NCBI GenBank assembly: GCA_040221975.1
Contig: JAVJWR010000033.1
Coordinates: forward strand, 62,001-126,000
Source: Haliea sp040221975
Lineage (GTDB): Bacteria; Pseudomonadota; Gammaproteobacteria; Pseudomonadales; Halieaceae
Length of the DNA: 64,000 nucleotides
Reading direction: 5' to 3'
Of this stretch, positions 7,270 to 14,750 are shown piece by piece; position 1 is the first letter of the stretch; every line of letters starts with the position of its first letter. A program made the position numbers and the translations under genes. The notes under the pieces are model-generated. The model did no database searches. It was not told the origin of the DNA and saw only the letters and a program-made list of their open reading frames with translations.

Positions 7270-9180
7270 TTACCCCGCTGCTGAGCTGGTTTGTTCTCTT
7301 ACCGCCCGCCAGGCGGCATCCACAGCGCCGTCGACATAGGCGAAAGCCGAGGCGTCCGAATTGGCGATCGAAATGCGCCCGAGCTGGCGCGCTCCCAGCA
7401 GGTGTGGGCCATTGCCCGGACCAAACTCTACCGGATCGAACAGTTCGTTGTACTCGTAGGCATAGCCGTGGGGCCAGCGGTTGACGGTGATACCAGCGAT
7501 ATCCCGCGCGCTGTCAAAGCCCCCGGGTTCCAGGGCGCCCTGCAGCTGGCTGACAATGGATTCTTCGAACTGCTGGAAGCTCATTTCGTACAGGGCCCGA
7601 CGGCCGCGGGTGTGCTGCTCCCGGGAGCTGAGTCCCTGGTCGGGCATCGTGGGCACAAAGCTGCCGTGGAGGATGGTAGGTTGGTTGGGGTCGCGCACGG
7701 CCTGGTAGCCGCCCATGGTGACCGGGAAATCAAGACCGAAGCTGTGCATCAGTTCCGGCTGCGGTACGCTGATATTGCTGAAGCCGAGCTCGGCAAAGGC
7801 GCGCCAGTTGCGCACCGCCACGCTGATGTAGACCAGCGGCACCTTGCTGGCATAGGCAATGGCCTGCGTCTGCTCAGCGGGCAGCTCGGGGCAAATATGA
7901 GGCAGGATGTTGTTATAGCAAGCCATGACCGCATGCTTGCCACGCACCCGGTAAACCTCGCCGCCACGGACATAGCTGATGTCCACAAACTTGCCATCGC
8001 TGCTGTGGCGAGCTTCCACGGCGGAACTGTTGAGGCGCAGGCGGGTTGCGTTGTTGGCGCTGTCCAACGCGGCATAATCCACTTTCGGCAGTACCAGCTT
8101 TTCCATGCCGGTACCGGGGAGTGCAGCGGGAATCAGCTGGCGGACCAGCGCCCGGGCGACACCGGCGTTGCCGTCTGGAAAGTGGAAGATGTACGGCTCG
8201 GACTGATGATCGGGCTTGTCCTCCGACAGGGCACCGATTCCCAGATGCTCGGTACCCGGGGCACCGTAGCGGTAGCCTTCGAGTGCTGACAGGGCGTCGT
8301 AACCGACTCCCCACAGTCCGCGCATGGTGTCCCGCAACAGCAGGTAGACCGCTTCCGGGGCACCCACCGTTTGCAGCAGAAAATCCCGGTAGCTGGTGCT
8401 GCGCAGGAAGGCGATTTTCTCGTCCCGGCTGAGACCCGGAAGGTAGTCTCGCGGTTCGGTGAGTAGCGCCATCAATGCCGTTCGAGCCTGCTCCGGTAGC
8501 GGATAGCTGCCGATGGTGGCGGCCAGTTCCCCGGCGTCGATTGATTTGCCGCTCTGCCACCGCGGAGGATTGAAATGGGGCCGTGTCACCGCCGTGCCGT
8601 AGCGACTGGCACTGAAATAGAGGCCGGTGCCGAGTTCCTGCCTGGCAAAATACTGCTGGTCGAAATAGTCGTAGAAGCGCTCGGTTTGGATGCCTGTGTC
8701 CCGCAACAGTTGGGCTGCCACCGGCGAGTAGCTGGAGGGCGTGTCGATGGACTGACTGCCGCCGTAGCCGATCAGGCGCTGACCATCAACCTCGAACTCG
8801 TTGCGCTTGGCATGGCCACCGAAGTCATCGTGGTTGTCCAGAATCAGGATGCGCGCGTCGGGTCCCGCCTGCTGCCGGTAGAACCAGGCCGCCGCGAGGC
8901 CGGAGATCCCGCCGCCCACCACCACCAGGTCGTAGGTGGCGTCGGTCTGGTCACTTGGCCTCGGATAGCGTACACCTTGCCAGGAGACCGCGTGGGCGAC
9001 CTCAAAGGAACCGGGATGACTGCCGCGCAGGCCACTCAGCAGGGGCGGGTAGTAGCTGCCCGCGGCGCTGCCGCCCGGGATCTGGGCCAGCAGTTCCAGT
9101 GGTGACAGCGCCGTGGCGCCGACACCGAGAGCCAGGCCGCCGAGAAAGTCCCGGCGGGTGATACTGAGGCGTTCGGCCAT
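7270..9180 (-). CDS. Tat-exported FAD-dependent amine oxidase, spermidine dehydrogenase (SpdH)-like
   Basis: A 636-residue flavoprotein. Residues 1-34 are a twin-arginine signal (SITRRDFLGG, then a hydrophobic run ending in LLAQ), so it is exported folded with its cofactor. A dinucleotide-binding GGGISGLAAAWFYR lies near residue 90, followed by DNHDDFGGHAKRNEF and GYGGSQSIDTPS. The ISIANSDASAFAYVDGAV segment near the end is the C-terminal FAD contact. These motifs match, from memory, the Tat-type family annotated as spermidine dehydrogenase. SpdH oxidises polyamines in the periplasm, but the substrate here is unproven. The gene starts 14 nt after the TonB-dependent receptor stop and is followed by the NhaC antiporter. 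Confidence 0.75.
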   Translation of the reverse strand: MAERLSITRRDFLGGLALGVGATALSPLELLAQIPGGSAAGSYYPPLLSGLRGSHPGSFEVAHAVSWQGVRYPRPSDQTDATYDLVVVGGGISGLAAAWFYRQQAGPDARILILDNHDDFGGHAKRNEFEVDGQRLIGYGGSQSIDTPSSYSPVAAQLLRDTGIQTERFYDYFDQQYFARQELGTGLYFSASRYGTAVTRPHFNPPRWQSGKSIDAGELAATIGSYPLPEQARTALMALLTEPRDYLPGLSRDEKIAFLRSTSYRDFLLQTVGAPEAVYLLLRDTMRGLWGVGYDALSALEGYRYGAPGTEHLGIGALSEDKPDHQSEPYIFHFPDGNAGVARALVRQLIPAALPGTGMEKLVLPKVDYAALDSANNATRLRLNSSAVEARHSSDGKFVDISYVRGGEVYRVRGKHAVMACYNNILPHICPELPAEQTQAIAYASKVPLVYISVAVRNWRAFAELGFSNISVPQPELMHSFGLDFPVTMGGYQAVRDPNQPTILHGSFVPTMPDQGLSSREQHTRGRRALYEMSFQQFEESIVSQLQGALEPGGFDSARDIAGITVNRWPHGYAYEYNELFDPVEFGPGNGPHLLGARQLGRISIANSDASAFAYVDGAVDAAWRAVREQTSSAAG

Positions 9181-9194
9181 CGCGCAAACCTCGC

Positions 9195-11654
9195 CTAGAA
9201 CGAGTAGCTGAAGCGCATTCCCGCGGTGCGGGGACGGCTCGGGCTGATGTCCGTTTGCACATAGGGATTGTTGGGGTTGCCGCCACTGCCGCTGGAGTCG
9301 AAGTACTCTTCGTCGAGTATATTTTCCACATACAGCGCCAGCGACCAGCCAACGTCGGAACGGTAGCCCACCAGACCCTGCAGCTCGCTCCAGTCGCTGC
9401 GCAGGCGGTTACCCTCCGGGAAGTTGGTGCTTTCCGGGGTCAGCGGCAGATAGCTGGCGCGGGCCTCGTCTTCCCAGCTGAAGGCAAGGTTGCCAAACCA
9501 GGCGCCATTGCCGACCGGGAATTGACCATCCAGCATGGCGTAGAAGGTGTACTCCGGGGTGCCGGGCATCGGTTCGCCCTCGCAGGCGTTGGCGTCGCCG
9601 AAGATGCGCTCGCCCTCGGAGCAGAAGGCCTGGATGCCGGTCGCCTCGCTGTCGAACCAGGAGCCGCCAGCGCCCAGGCGCCAGTTTTCGTTAAGGGCAA
9701 AGTTCCAGGTTGCCTCCATGCCGTGGGCGTCCACAGTGCCAACGTTGCAGATTATCACCCCCGGCTGGCCGGGAATGCCGCAGGTGGCCTGCAGATCCTC
9801 ATACTCATAGATAAAGGCGTTGAGCTGCACCTGGCTGCGGCCGTCGAGGTGGGTGCCCTTGTAGCCGATCTCGTAGGAGATCACGCTCTCCTCGTCGAAG
9901 GAACCGGGGACGTGGGTGCCCGGACGTGCTTCTATGGTTCCCCAGAGGCCGTCGGGTATGACCTTGAAGCTGTTGAAGCCGCCCTGTTTGTGGCCGGTGG
10001 TCACAGTGCCGTAGAACAGCATGTCGTCAGTCGGCCGGTAATTGAGCACCGCGCGCCAGGTTGGCTTGGTCCAGCTGCGGGTATCCTCTACCGGCCCGTC
10101 AGGCGTCGTGAAACCGGTCTGGACCCGGTTGCCCAGTACCGGGCTGGGGTTCAGCGCTGTCAGCACCTCCTGGGACATGCGCTTCTCGTCGTCGTTGAAA
10201 CGCACGCCGACACTGGCGTCGAGCTTTTCACTGAAACGAAAGCTGAGATCGAGATAGGCGGCCCAGCCCTGGAACACACCTTTGGTGCGGTTCCAGTCGT
10301 CCATGCGCCCGGTGGGGCTGGCCTCCCAGTCGTAGGTGCCGAAATAGTCGTAGAGTACATAGGCGTAGGCGCCGTCATAGGCGTTGTTGTAGTAGTCGAA
10401 TACACCCTCGCAGGTGTCGCCCCAGTAGACATTGCAGTAGAGGTCCTCGTCCTGCTGGCCCAGGAACAGGGTGTCGATTTCCTCGCGGTAGTAGGAGACC
10501 CCCGTATACCAGTTGAACATGCCCTCGTTCTGCGAGGTCAGCCGGATCTCCTGCTCGAAATAATCGCCGGACTGGATCTGTTCATAGTTGAAGATGGTCA
10601 GCGGGGTGCCGTCGAAATCCTCTGTATAGCGGTAATCGTGATCCTTGTAGTTGGTGAGCGAAGTGATCCGCGCCCAACCCATGTCGTAGTTTGCTTCCAG
10701 ACCGATACTGAAGATCTCGCCGTTCTCGAACACTCCATTGTCGGGTTCATCAATATTGATCCGGCGGGGGTCGGACGGCACTTCGATCTCGCCGTAGATA
10801 TCCTCCAGCAGGGCGAAGGAGCCCGCGTTGCCCGTGGCCCGGTAGATTGTGCCGGACTGCTTGCGGTCCTCGTACTCCAGGAATAGCGTGGCCTCAAGGG
10901 CGCCGCCCGCGTCGTAAACACCAGTCAGGCGCAGGGCATCCTTGTTGTGCTTGATAAACTTGTTGCCGGTGGCGATATTGGTGACGTAGCCATCTTCCTC
11001 CGAGTGGTAGCCCGCGATACGCATCGCGAAGGAATCACCGATATCGATATTGCCGCCCGCCTCGCCGGTGAAGACGCCGCGCTCGCCTACACGTACATCC
11101 ACGTAGGCATCGCTGTCGCCGCGAACGGGCTTGGTGGTGAAGACGCTGAAGGCGCCGGATATTGAGTTGCGGCCAAACAGGAAGCCCTGTGGCCCGCGCA
11201 GGATCTCGGCGCGGTCGAGGTCAAACAGGCTGGTAACAGCGGAGCCGTTGCGACCCTGGTAGAAGCCGTTCTTGTAGACGCCGAGAGATGGGTCGCCACC
11301 GTTGCCGAAATCGTTGGTGACAATACCGCGCACCCGGATGGTGTCGAGAAAGCTGTCCTTGGAATTGCCGGTTACGCCCGGAGTGAAAGACACCAGGTCC
11401 TTGATGTCATCGAGATTGACCTCGCGCAGAAACTCTCCCGACAGCGCCTGCACTGCCAGCGGCACATCCATCACCGACTCCGCGCGTTTGGTCGCGGTAA
11501 CAATGACTTCCTCGAGCTGGGCGCGGGCGGGACTGGCCATGGGACCCGCCAGTAGCGCGGCGGATACCGCCGCGGCGAGGGCGGAGCGCGAAAGGCGCGG
11601 GTGGTGGGAAAAGGACGAGCTGGTGCTGAGCTTGCTGCTTGGCGCTTTGGTCAT
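9195..11654 (-). CDS. TonB-dependent outer-membrane receptor
   Basis: An 819-residue TonB-dependent receptor. A long signal peptide ends at ASPARA, then the TonB box EEVIVTATKRA, a plug domain with EILRGPQGFLFGRNSISGA, and a 22-strand barrel ending in the aromatic MRFSYSF. It transports a scarce substrate across the outer membrane using TonB/ExbBD energy. A ribosome-binding site AAGGGG lies about 7 nt upstream of the ATG. Residues about 400-445 form an unusually tyrosine-rich segment with two cysteines 8 residues apart, probably an extracellular loop. It is the first gene of the receptor/flavoprotein/antiporter/cupin group, which hints that the substrate is an amine or related metabolite. Confidence 0.93.
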   Translation of the reverse strand: MTKAPSSKLSTSSSFSHHPRLSRSALAAAVSAALLAGPMASPARAQLEEVIVTATKRAESVMDVPLAVQALSGEFLREVNLDDIKDLVSFTPGVTGNSKDSFLDTIRVRGIVTNDFGNGGDPSLGVYKNGFYQGRNGSAVTSLFDLDRAEILRGPQGFLFGRNSISGAFSVFTTKPVRGDSDAYVDVRVGERGVFTGEAGGNIDIGDSFAMRIAGYHSEEDGYVTNIATGNKFIKHNKDALRLTGVYDAGGALEATLFLEYEDRKQSGTIYRATGNAGSFALLEDIYGEIEVPSDPRRINIDEPDNGVFENGEIFSIGLEANYDMGWARITSLTNYKDHDYRYTEDFDGTPLTIFNYEQIQSGDYFEQEIRLTSQNEGMFNWYTGVSYYREEIDTLFLGQQDEDLYCNVYWGDTCEGVFDYYNNAYDGAYAYVLYDYFGTYDWEASPTGRMDDWNRTKGVFQGWAAYLDLSFRFSEKLDASVGVRFNDDEKRMSQEVLTALNPSPVLGNRVQTGFTTPDGPVEDTRSWTKPTWRAVLNYRPTDDMLFYGTVTTGHKQGGFNSFKVIPDGLWGTIEARPGTHVPGSFDEESVISYEIGYKGTHLDGRSQVQLNAFIYEYEDLQATCGIPGQPGVIICNVGTVDAHGMEATWNFALNENWRLGAGGSWFDSEATGIQAFCSEGERIFGDANACEGEPMPGTPEYTFYAMLDGQFPVGNGAWFGNLAFSWEDEARASYLPLTPESTNFPEGNRLRSDWSELQGLVGYRSDVGWSLALYVENILDEEYFDSSGSGGNPNNPYVQTDISPSRPRTAGMRFSYSF

Positions 11655-11954
11655 GACGTACCCCTTTTGAAGTCATGTGGCACTGCGAACGCCGACCCCT
11701 GGGGCCGAACGGCAGATGACGTTATTGCGGGCGTCACGGTGTCACCTGAACCACAGTCTTCGTTATTGTGGATGGTTCGTTCGGGAAAACTCTATTCGCA
11801 GGTTACTGTCAGGAGACAGTTGTCCTGCGCCGGTCAACTCCGAACAGACGCGATTGAAGTTACGAGATTCGGACTGGCATTGCAATCGCCGCAGCCCGCT
11901 TTCTGCTACCACTTTAGGGGTAGGCGCAGTGAGAGGCACTCGCGCAAAGACGAT
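11655..11954. other. 300-bp gap upstream of the TonB-dependent receptor, with a small inverted repeat
   Basis: No convincing gene is seen. The stretch must hold the promoter of the receptor operon on the minus strand. ACTGTC (11805-11810) and GACAGT (11815-11820) form a perfect inverted repeat with a 4-nt spacer, about 150 bp upstream of the receptor start. It could be an operator or a short hairpin. I do not see an unambiguous -35/-10 pair. Confidence 0.45.
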
Positions 11955-13547
11955 TCATTCTGTGCTGACGCCTTCCTCCGCAAGCGTTCGGCGCATGGGT
12001 TCGAGCTGTGTTGCGTAGCGCCGCCAGCGTCCGACTGAGCGGGTATGCGCCGCTTCCCTGACCTGCACCACGCTGGCGGTGGTTACCGCCGATTCCTGCC
12101 GGTGAAAGTCCAGACAGGCAGACTCCCAGGGCAGGCCGAGGAACGCGATCAGGGCCCGTGCGTTGGGCTCCACATTCGCCGCGACGTCCTCGTAGTGCAC
12201 TTCATGAAAGCGATCACCAAAGCGCTCCCGCCAGCAATTCATCAGGTGCAGATAGCGCGCGTGATGGCGTGCCATCTCTTCCTGCTGGTAGGAGTGCGGA
12301 TAGGCCTCGGCGAACAGTTGCTTGAAACTGGCAAAGCAGGCGTCCATGGGGTCGCGGCGCAAGTGGATGATTTTTGCCTGCGGCAGCGCTGCCAGAATCA
12401 GCGGCAGGTAGCGGTAATTGGTCGGCAGCTTGTCCACGAAGCGCGGCAGTGTGCCCTGGAATTTGCGACTGGTGCTCATGTAGGCTTCGCCCAGCCGGTG
12501 CAGGTCCATGCCTGCCGCCGCGGTAACGAGTTCCGCCGAGTGGCGCTCGCGCCCCCGGTAGTTCAGCAGGCGCCGCAGCGAGCTGTCGAACTGGCGCAGT
12601 TCGCCGGCGGAATGCACCATGGAATGGCTGGTAATGATGCGCTCCACCAGGGTGGTGCCCGTGCGCGGCTGGCCGATGATGAACACGGGCGCCGGATCCT
12701 CGCAACCCGGTGCCTGGCGCTCCAGCCAGGCCCGGTCGAAGGTCTGCTCCAGGGCCCTGAACATGGCGACTTCGGCGCTCTCGTTGTAGCTGATGGACTG
12801 GCGTCTGGCGGCGGCACCGGTGGCATAGGCAGCAAAGGCCTGTGGCCACTGCTCCAGATCCTCCAGCTCCTTGCCCAGGGCATAGCCCAGGTAGGCCTGG
12901 TCACGAGGGTTCCCCTGTGCGCGCTGCAACAGGACCTGCAGCTGTTGCACATGGCGGTCGTCGCTGGCGCGGCCGAGTCCGCTCAACAACCAGTGGGCAT
13001 TGGCATTCTCCGGCTGTTCGGCCAGCGCGCACTGGAGACTCTTGCGGGCGGCGTCAAAGTCGCCGGTGAACATCTGGTTGTTGGCCTGGTTGATCCTGAA
13101 GGCGACATTGCGTGGCTGTTGCGCGACCGCGCGTTGCAGCCAGGTCGCCGCCGCTGCCGTATCCCCCAGCAGGGTATGGACCGTGGCTATGGTGTCCTGC
13201 ACCACCGGGTTCCCATCCTGGTATTGCACCGCGCGGGCCAGGGCTTCATCGGCGCGATTGACGTGGCCCAGGCGCATGAACAGGCGCGCCAGCTGGGCCC
13301 ATGCCGCACCGTGCTCGGGCGCGAGCTTGGTGACCGAGCCGAAGGCCTGTACCGCGGTGCCGAGGTCGTTGCTGTCCGCGGCGACCAGCCCTACCAGAAA
13401 GTGGCCTTCGGGCAGGTCCGGTCGCGCAGTCAGTACCCTGCGGCAGCAGTCTGTGGCGCCCTGCCGGTCGCCCTGTGCGAGCCTCTTGTAACCCTCCTGA
13501 AGGGTTTGTTGCATCCAGGGTTCGGGACTGCCGGGTGGTGGGGGCAT
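11955..13547 (-). CDS. TPR-repeat sulfotransferase family protein
   Basis: A 530-residue protein with two parts. Residues about 10-250 are tetratricopeptide repeats (motifs such as GYKRLAQGDRQGA and GDFDAARKSLQCAL). From about residue 285 a sulfotransferase domain follows. FIIGQPRTGTTLVERI is the 5'-phosphosulfate loop for PAPS, KIIHLRRDPMDACFASF is the 3'-phosphate site, and a late SVGRW completes the pattern. The family transfers sulfate from PAPS to an acceptor that is unknown for bacterial TPR forms. There is no signal peptide, so it is probably cytoplasmic. It lies upstream of the receptor operon on the same strand but 300 bp away, so co-transcription is uncertain. Confidence 0.85.
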   Translation of the reverse strand: MPPPPGSPEPWMQQTLQEGYKRLAQGDRQGATDCCRRVLTARPDLPEGHFLVGLVAADSNDLGTAVQAFGSVTKLAPEHGAAWAQLARLFMRLGHVNRADEALARAVQYQDGNPVVQDTIATVHTLLGDTAAAATWLQRAVAQQPRNVAFRINQANNQMFTGDFDAARKSLQCALAEQPENANAHWLLSGLGRASDDRHVQQLQVLLQRAQGNPRDQAYLGYALGKELEDLEQWPQAFAAYATGAAARRQSISYNESAEVAMFRALEQTFDRAWLERQAPGCEDPAPVFIIGQPRTGTTLVERIITSHSMVHSAGELRQFDSSLRRLLNYRGRERHSAELVTAAAGMDLHRLGEAYMSTSRKFQGTLPRFVDKLPTNYRYLPLILAALPQAKIIHLRRDPMDACFASFKQLFAEAYPHSYQQEEMARHHARYLHLMNCWRERFGDRFHEVHYEDVAANVEPNARALIAFLGLPWESACLDFHRQESAVTTASVVQVREAAHTRSVGRWRRYATQLEPMRRTLAEEGVSTE

Positions 13548-13634
13548 GGGGCGCTGCTTCTGCTGTTGGAATGTGGCGAAGAGTACCAGAGCACCAGGCG
13601 CATGGCACCCGGCACCGGGTGAGTCGTGCAGGAT

Positions 13635-14621
13635 TCAGCCCGGATCAAACAGCTTGCCCCGGACCGCCGCGCGATACTGGCCGGGAGACACGCCGTTCAG
13701 GCGCCGGAACAGGCGCGAAAAGTGGCTCGCATCCTGCAATCCCAATTGCCAGGCGATTTCACTGATACTCAGGTTGCTGCGGCGCAGCAGGTCGCGGGCG
13801 CTGTTGTTGCGCAACGTGTTCAGATATTGCTGCGGTGTCATCCCGGTAGCCTGCTGGAAACGGCGGTGCAGAGTGCGGCCACTGACGCCCAGCGCCGGCG
13901 CCAGCATCTGCAGGGTCACGGGTTGATGCAGCCTGTCCTGCAACCACTGCTGGGCCTGGAGCACGGTTTCGTCATGGTGGCTGCTGCGGGGCGGGTCCTG
14001 CCAGGCCGCGGCCCGGAACGGCCGGCGGATCTCCGGCGAGAACTGGTGCTCCACGGCTCTGGCGATGCGGCTGCCGTACCAGTCCTCGGCCATGTGGACA
14101 CAAAGGTCGGCGATGGAATTGACGCTGCCCACGCAGTAGATGTTATCACTCTGGGTGATCAGGTGCCGGGTTTTCAGGTTGACGTCCGGATAGCGCTTGG
14201 CAAAACGTTCAAACCAGTTCCAGTGAGTGGTGGCGGGGCGCCCGGTGAGCAGGCCCGCCTCGGCGAGGATGCAACTGGCGGTGCCGACACTGCAGATACG
14301 GGTTCCTGTCGCCGCGATTCGGCGCAGTTCCGGCAACCAGTCGCGGCAGGCCCGCAAGGTGGGCAGGGGGGTCCGCCAGATGGCTGGGAGGATCAGCAGG
14401 TCCAGGGGCGGCAAGCTATCGCGGGACTCTGTGGTGTGCAGGGTCAGGCCGCTGGCCAGGGTCATCGTGCCCACTGTCTCGGCGGCGAGCAGGAATGACA
14501 GCGGGCGTGCGTTACGGTTGGCGCCCAACGCAGTCTGGCTGGAGGCACCGAGGATCTCCATGGGCAGGGTCAGACTGCTGGCAAGAGCGTCCGGATAGAC
14601 CAGGGCGGCAACGGTAAACAT
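13635..14621 (-). CDS. GlxA-type AraC-family transcriptional regulator
   Basis: A 328-residue regulator. Residues 1 to about 190 are a DJ-1/PfpI-like domain (class I glutamine amidotransferase fold) with ICSVGTASCILAEAGLL in the nucleophile-elbow position, used as a ligand sensor rather than a protease. The last ~100 residues are an AraC helix-turn-helix pair: LAPALGVSGRTLHRRF, then ISEIAWQLGLQDASHFSRLF and GVSPGQYR. It is divergently oriented to fabY across a 129-bp gap, so it may regulate itself or fabY. GlxA-type regulators often respond to quaternary amines or related small metabolites; here the ligand is unknown. Confidence 0.88.
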   Translation of the reverse strand: MFTVAALVYPDALASSLTLPMEILGASSQTALGANRNARPLSFLLAAETVGTMTLASGLTLHTTESRDSLPPLDLLILPAIWRTPLPTLRACRDWLPELRRIAATGTRICSVGTASCILAEAGLLTGRPATTHWNWFERFAKRYPDVNLKTRHLITQSDNIYCVGSVNSIADLCVHMAEDWYGSRIARAVEHQFSPEIRRPFRAAAWQDPPRSSHHDETVLQAQQWLQDRLHQPVTLQMLAPALGVSGRTLHRRFQQATGMTPQQYLNTLRNNSARDLLRRSNLSISEIAWQLGLQDASHFSRLFRRLNGVSPGQYRAAVRGKLFDPG

Positions 14622-14696
14622 CGCGGGGTATCTGTCCAGTTTGGCGAAAACGGCATGACAAGTGGCAAAAATAGCATATTCATGCGCTGCCTGTCT

Positions 14697-14724
14697 CAGT
14701 ACACTGGCTGGTTTATTGGTACTG
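14697..14724. promoter_or_regulatory. Inverted repeat in the araC/fabY divergent region
   Basis: CAGTAC (14697-14702) is repeated in inverse as GTACTG (14719-14724), with a 16-nt spacer, 27 bp before the fabY start. The location suits an operator for the divergent AraC-type regulator or a fatty-acid regulator. Six-base half-sites are short and could arise by chance. Confidence 0.3.
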
Positions 14725-14750
14725 GCTTTGTTGCCTGCAGGGAGGGATGG

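Noticed and set aside
9255..10886. 543-codon open frame on + opposite the first TonB-dependent receptor
   Set aside because: Codon composition is that of an antisense shadow in a high-GC gene, no family motif is visible, and the minus-strand receptor is complete.
12045..13622. 525-codon open frame on + opposite the TPR-sulfotransferase
   Set aside because: Antisense shadow: the minus-strand frame has full TPR and PAPS-binding motifs, the plus frame has none.
14655..14750. Longer start for fabY
   Set aside because: The extra 32 residues do not match the FabY N-terminus, while GGAGGG precedes the ATG at 14751.
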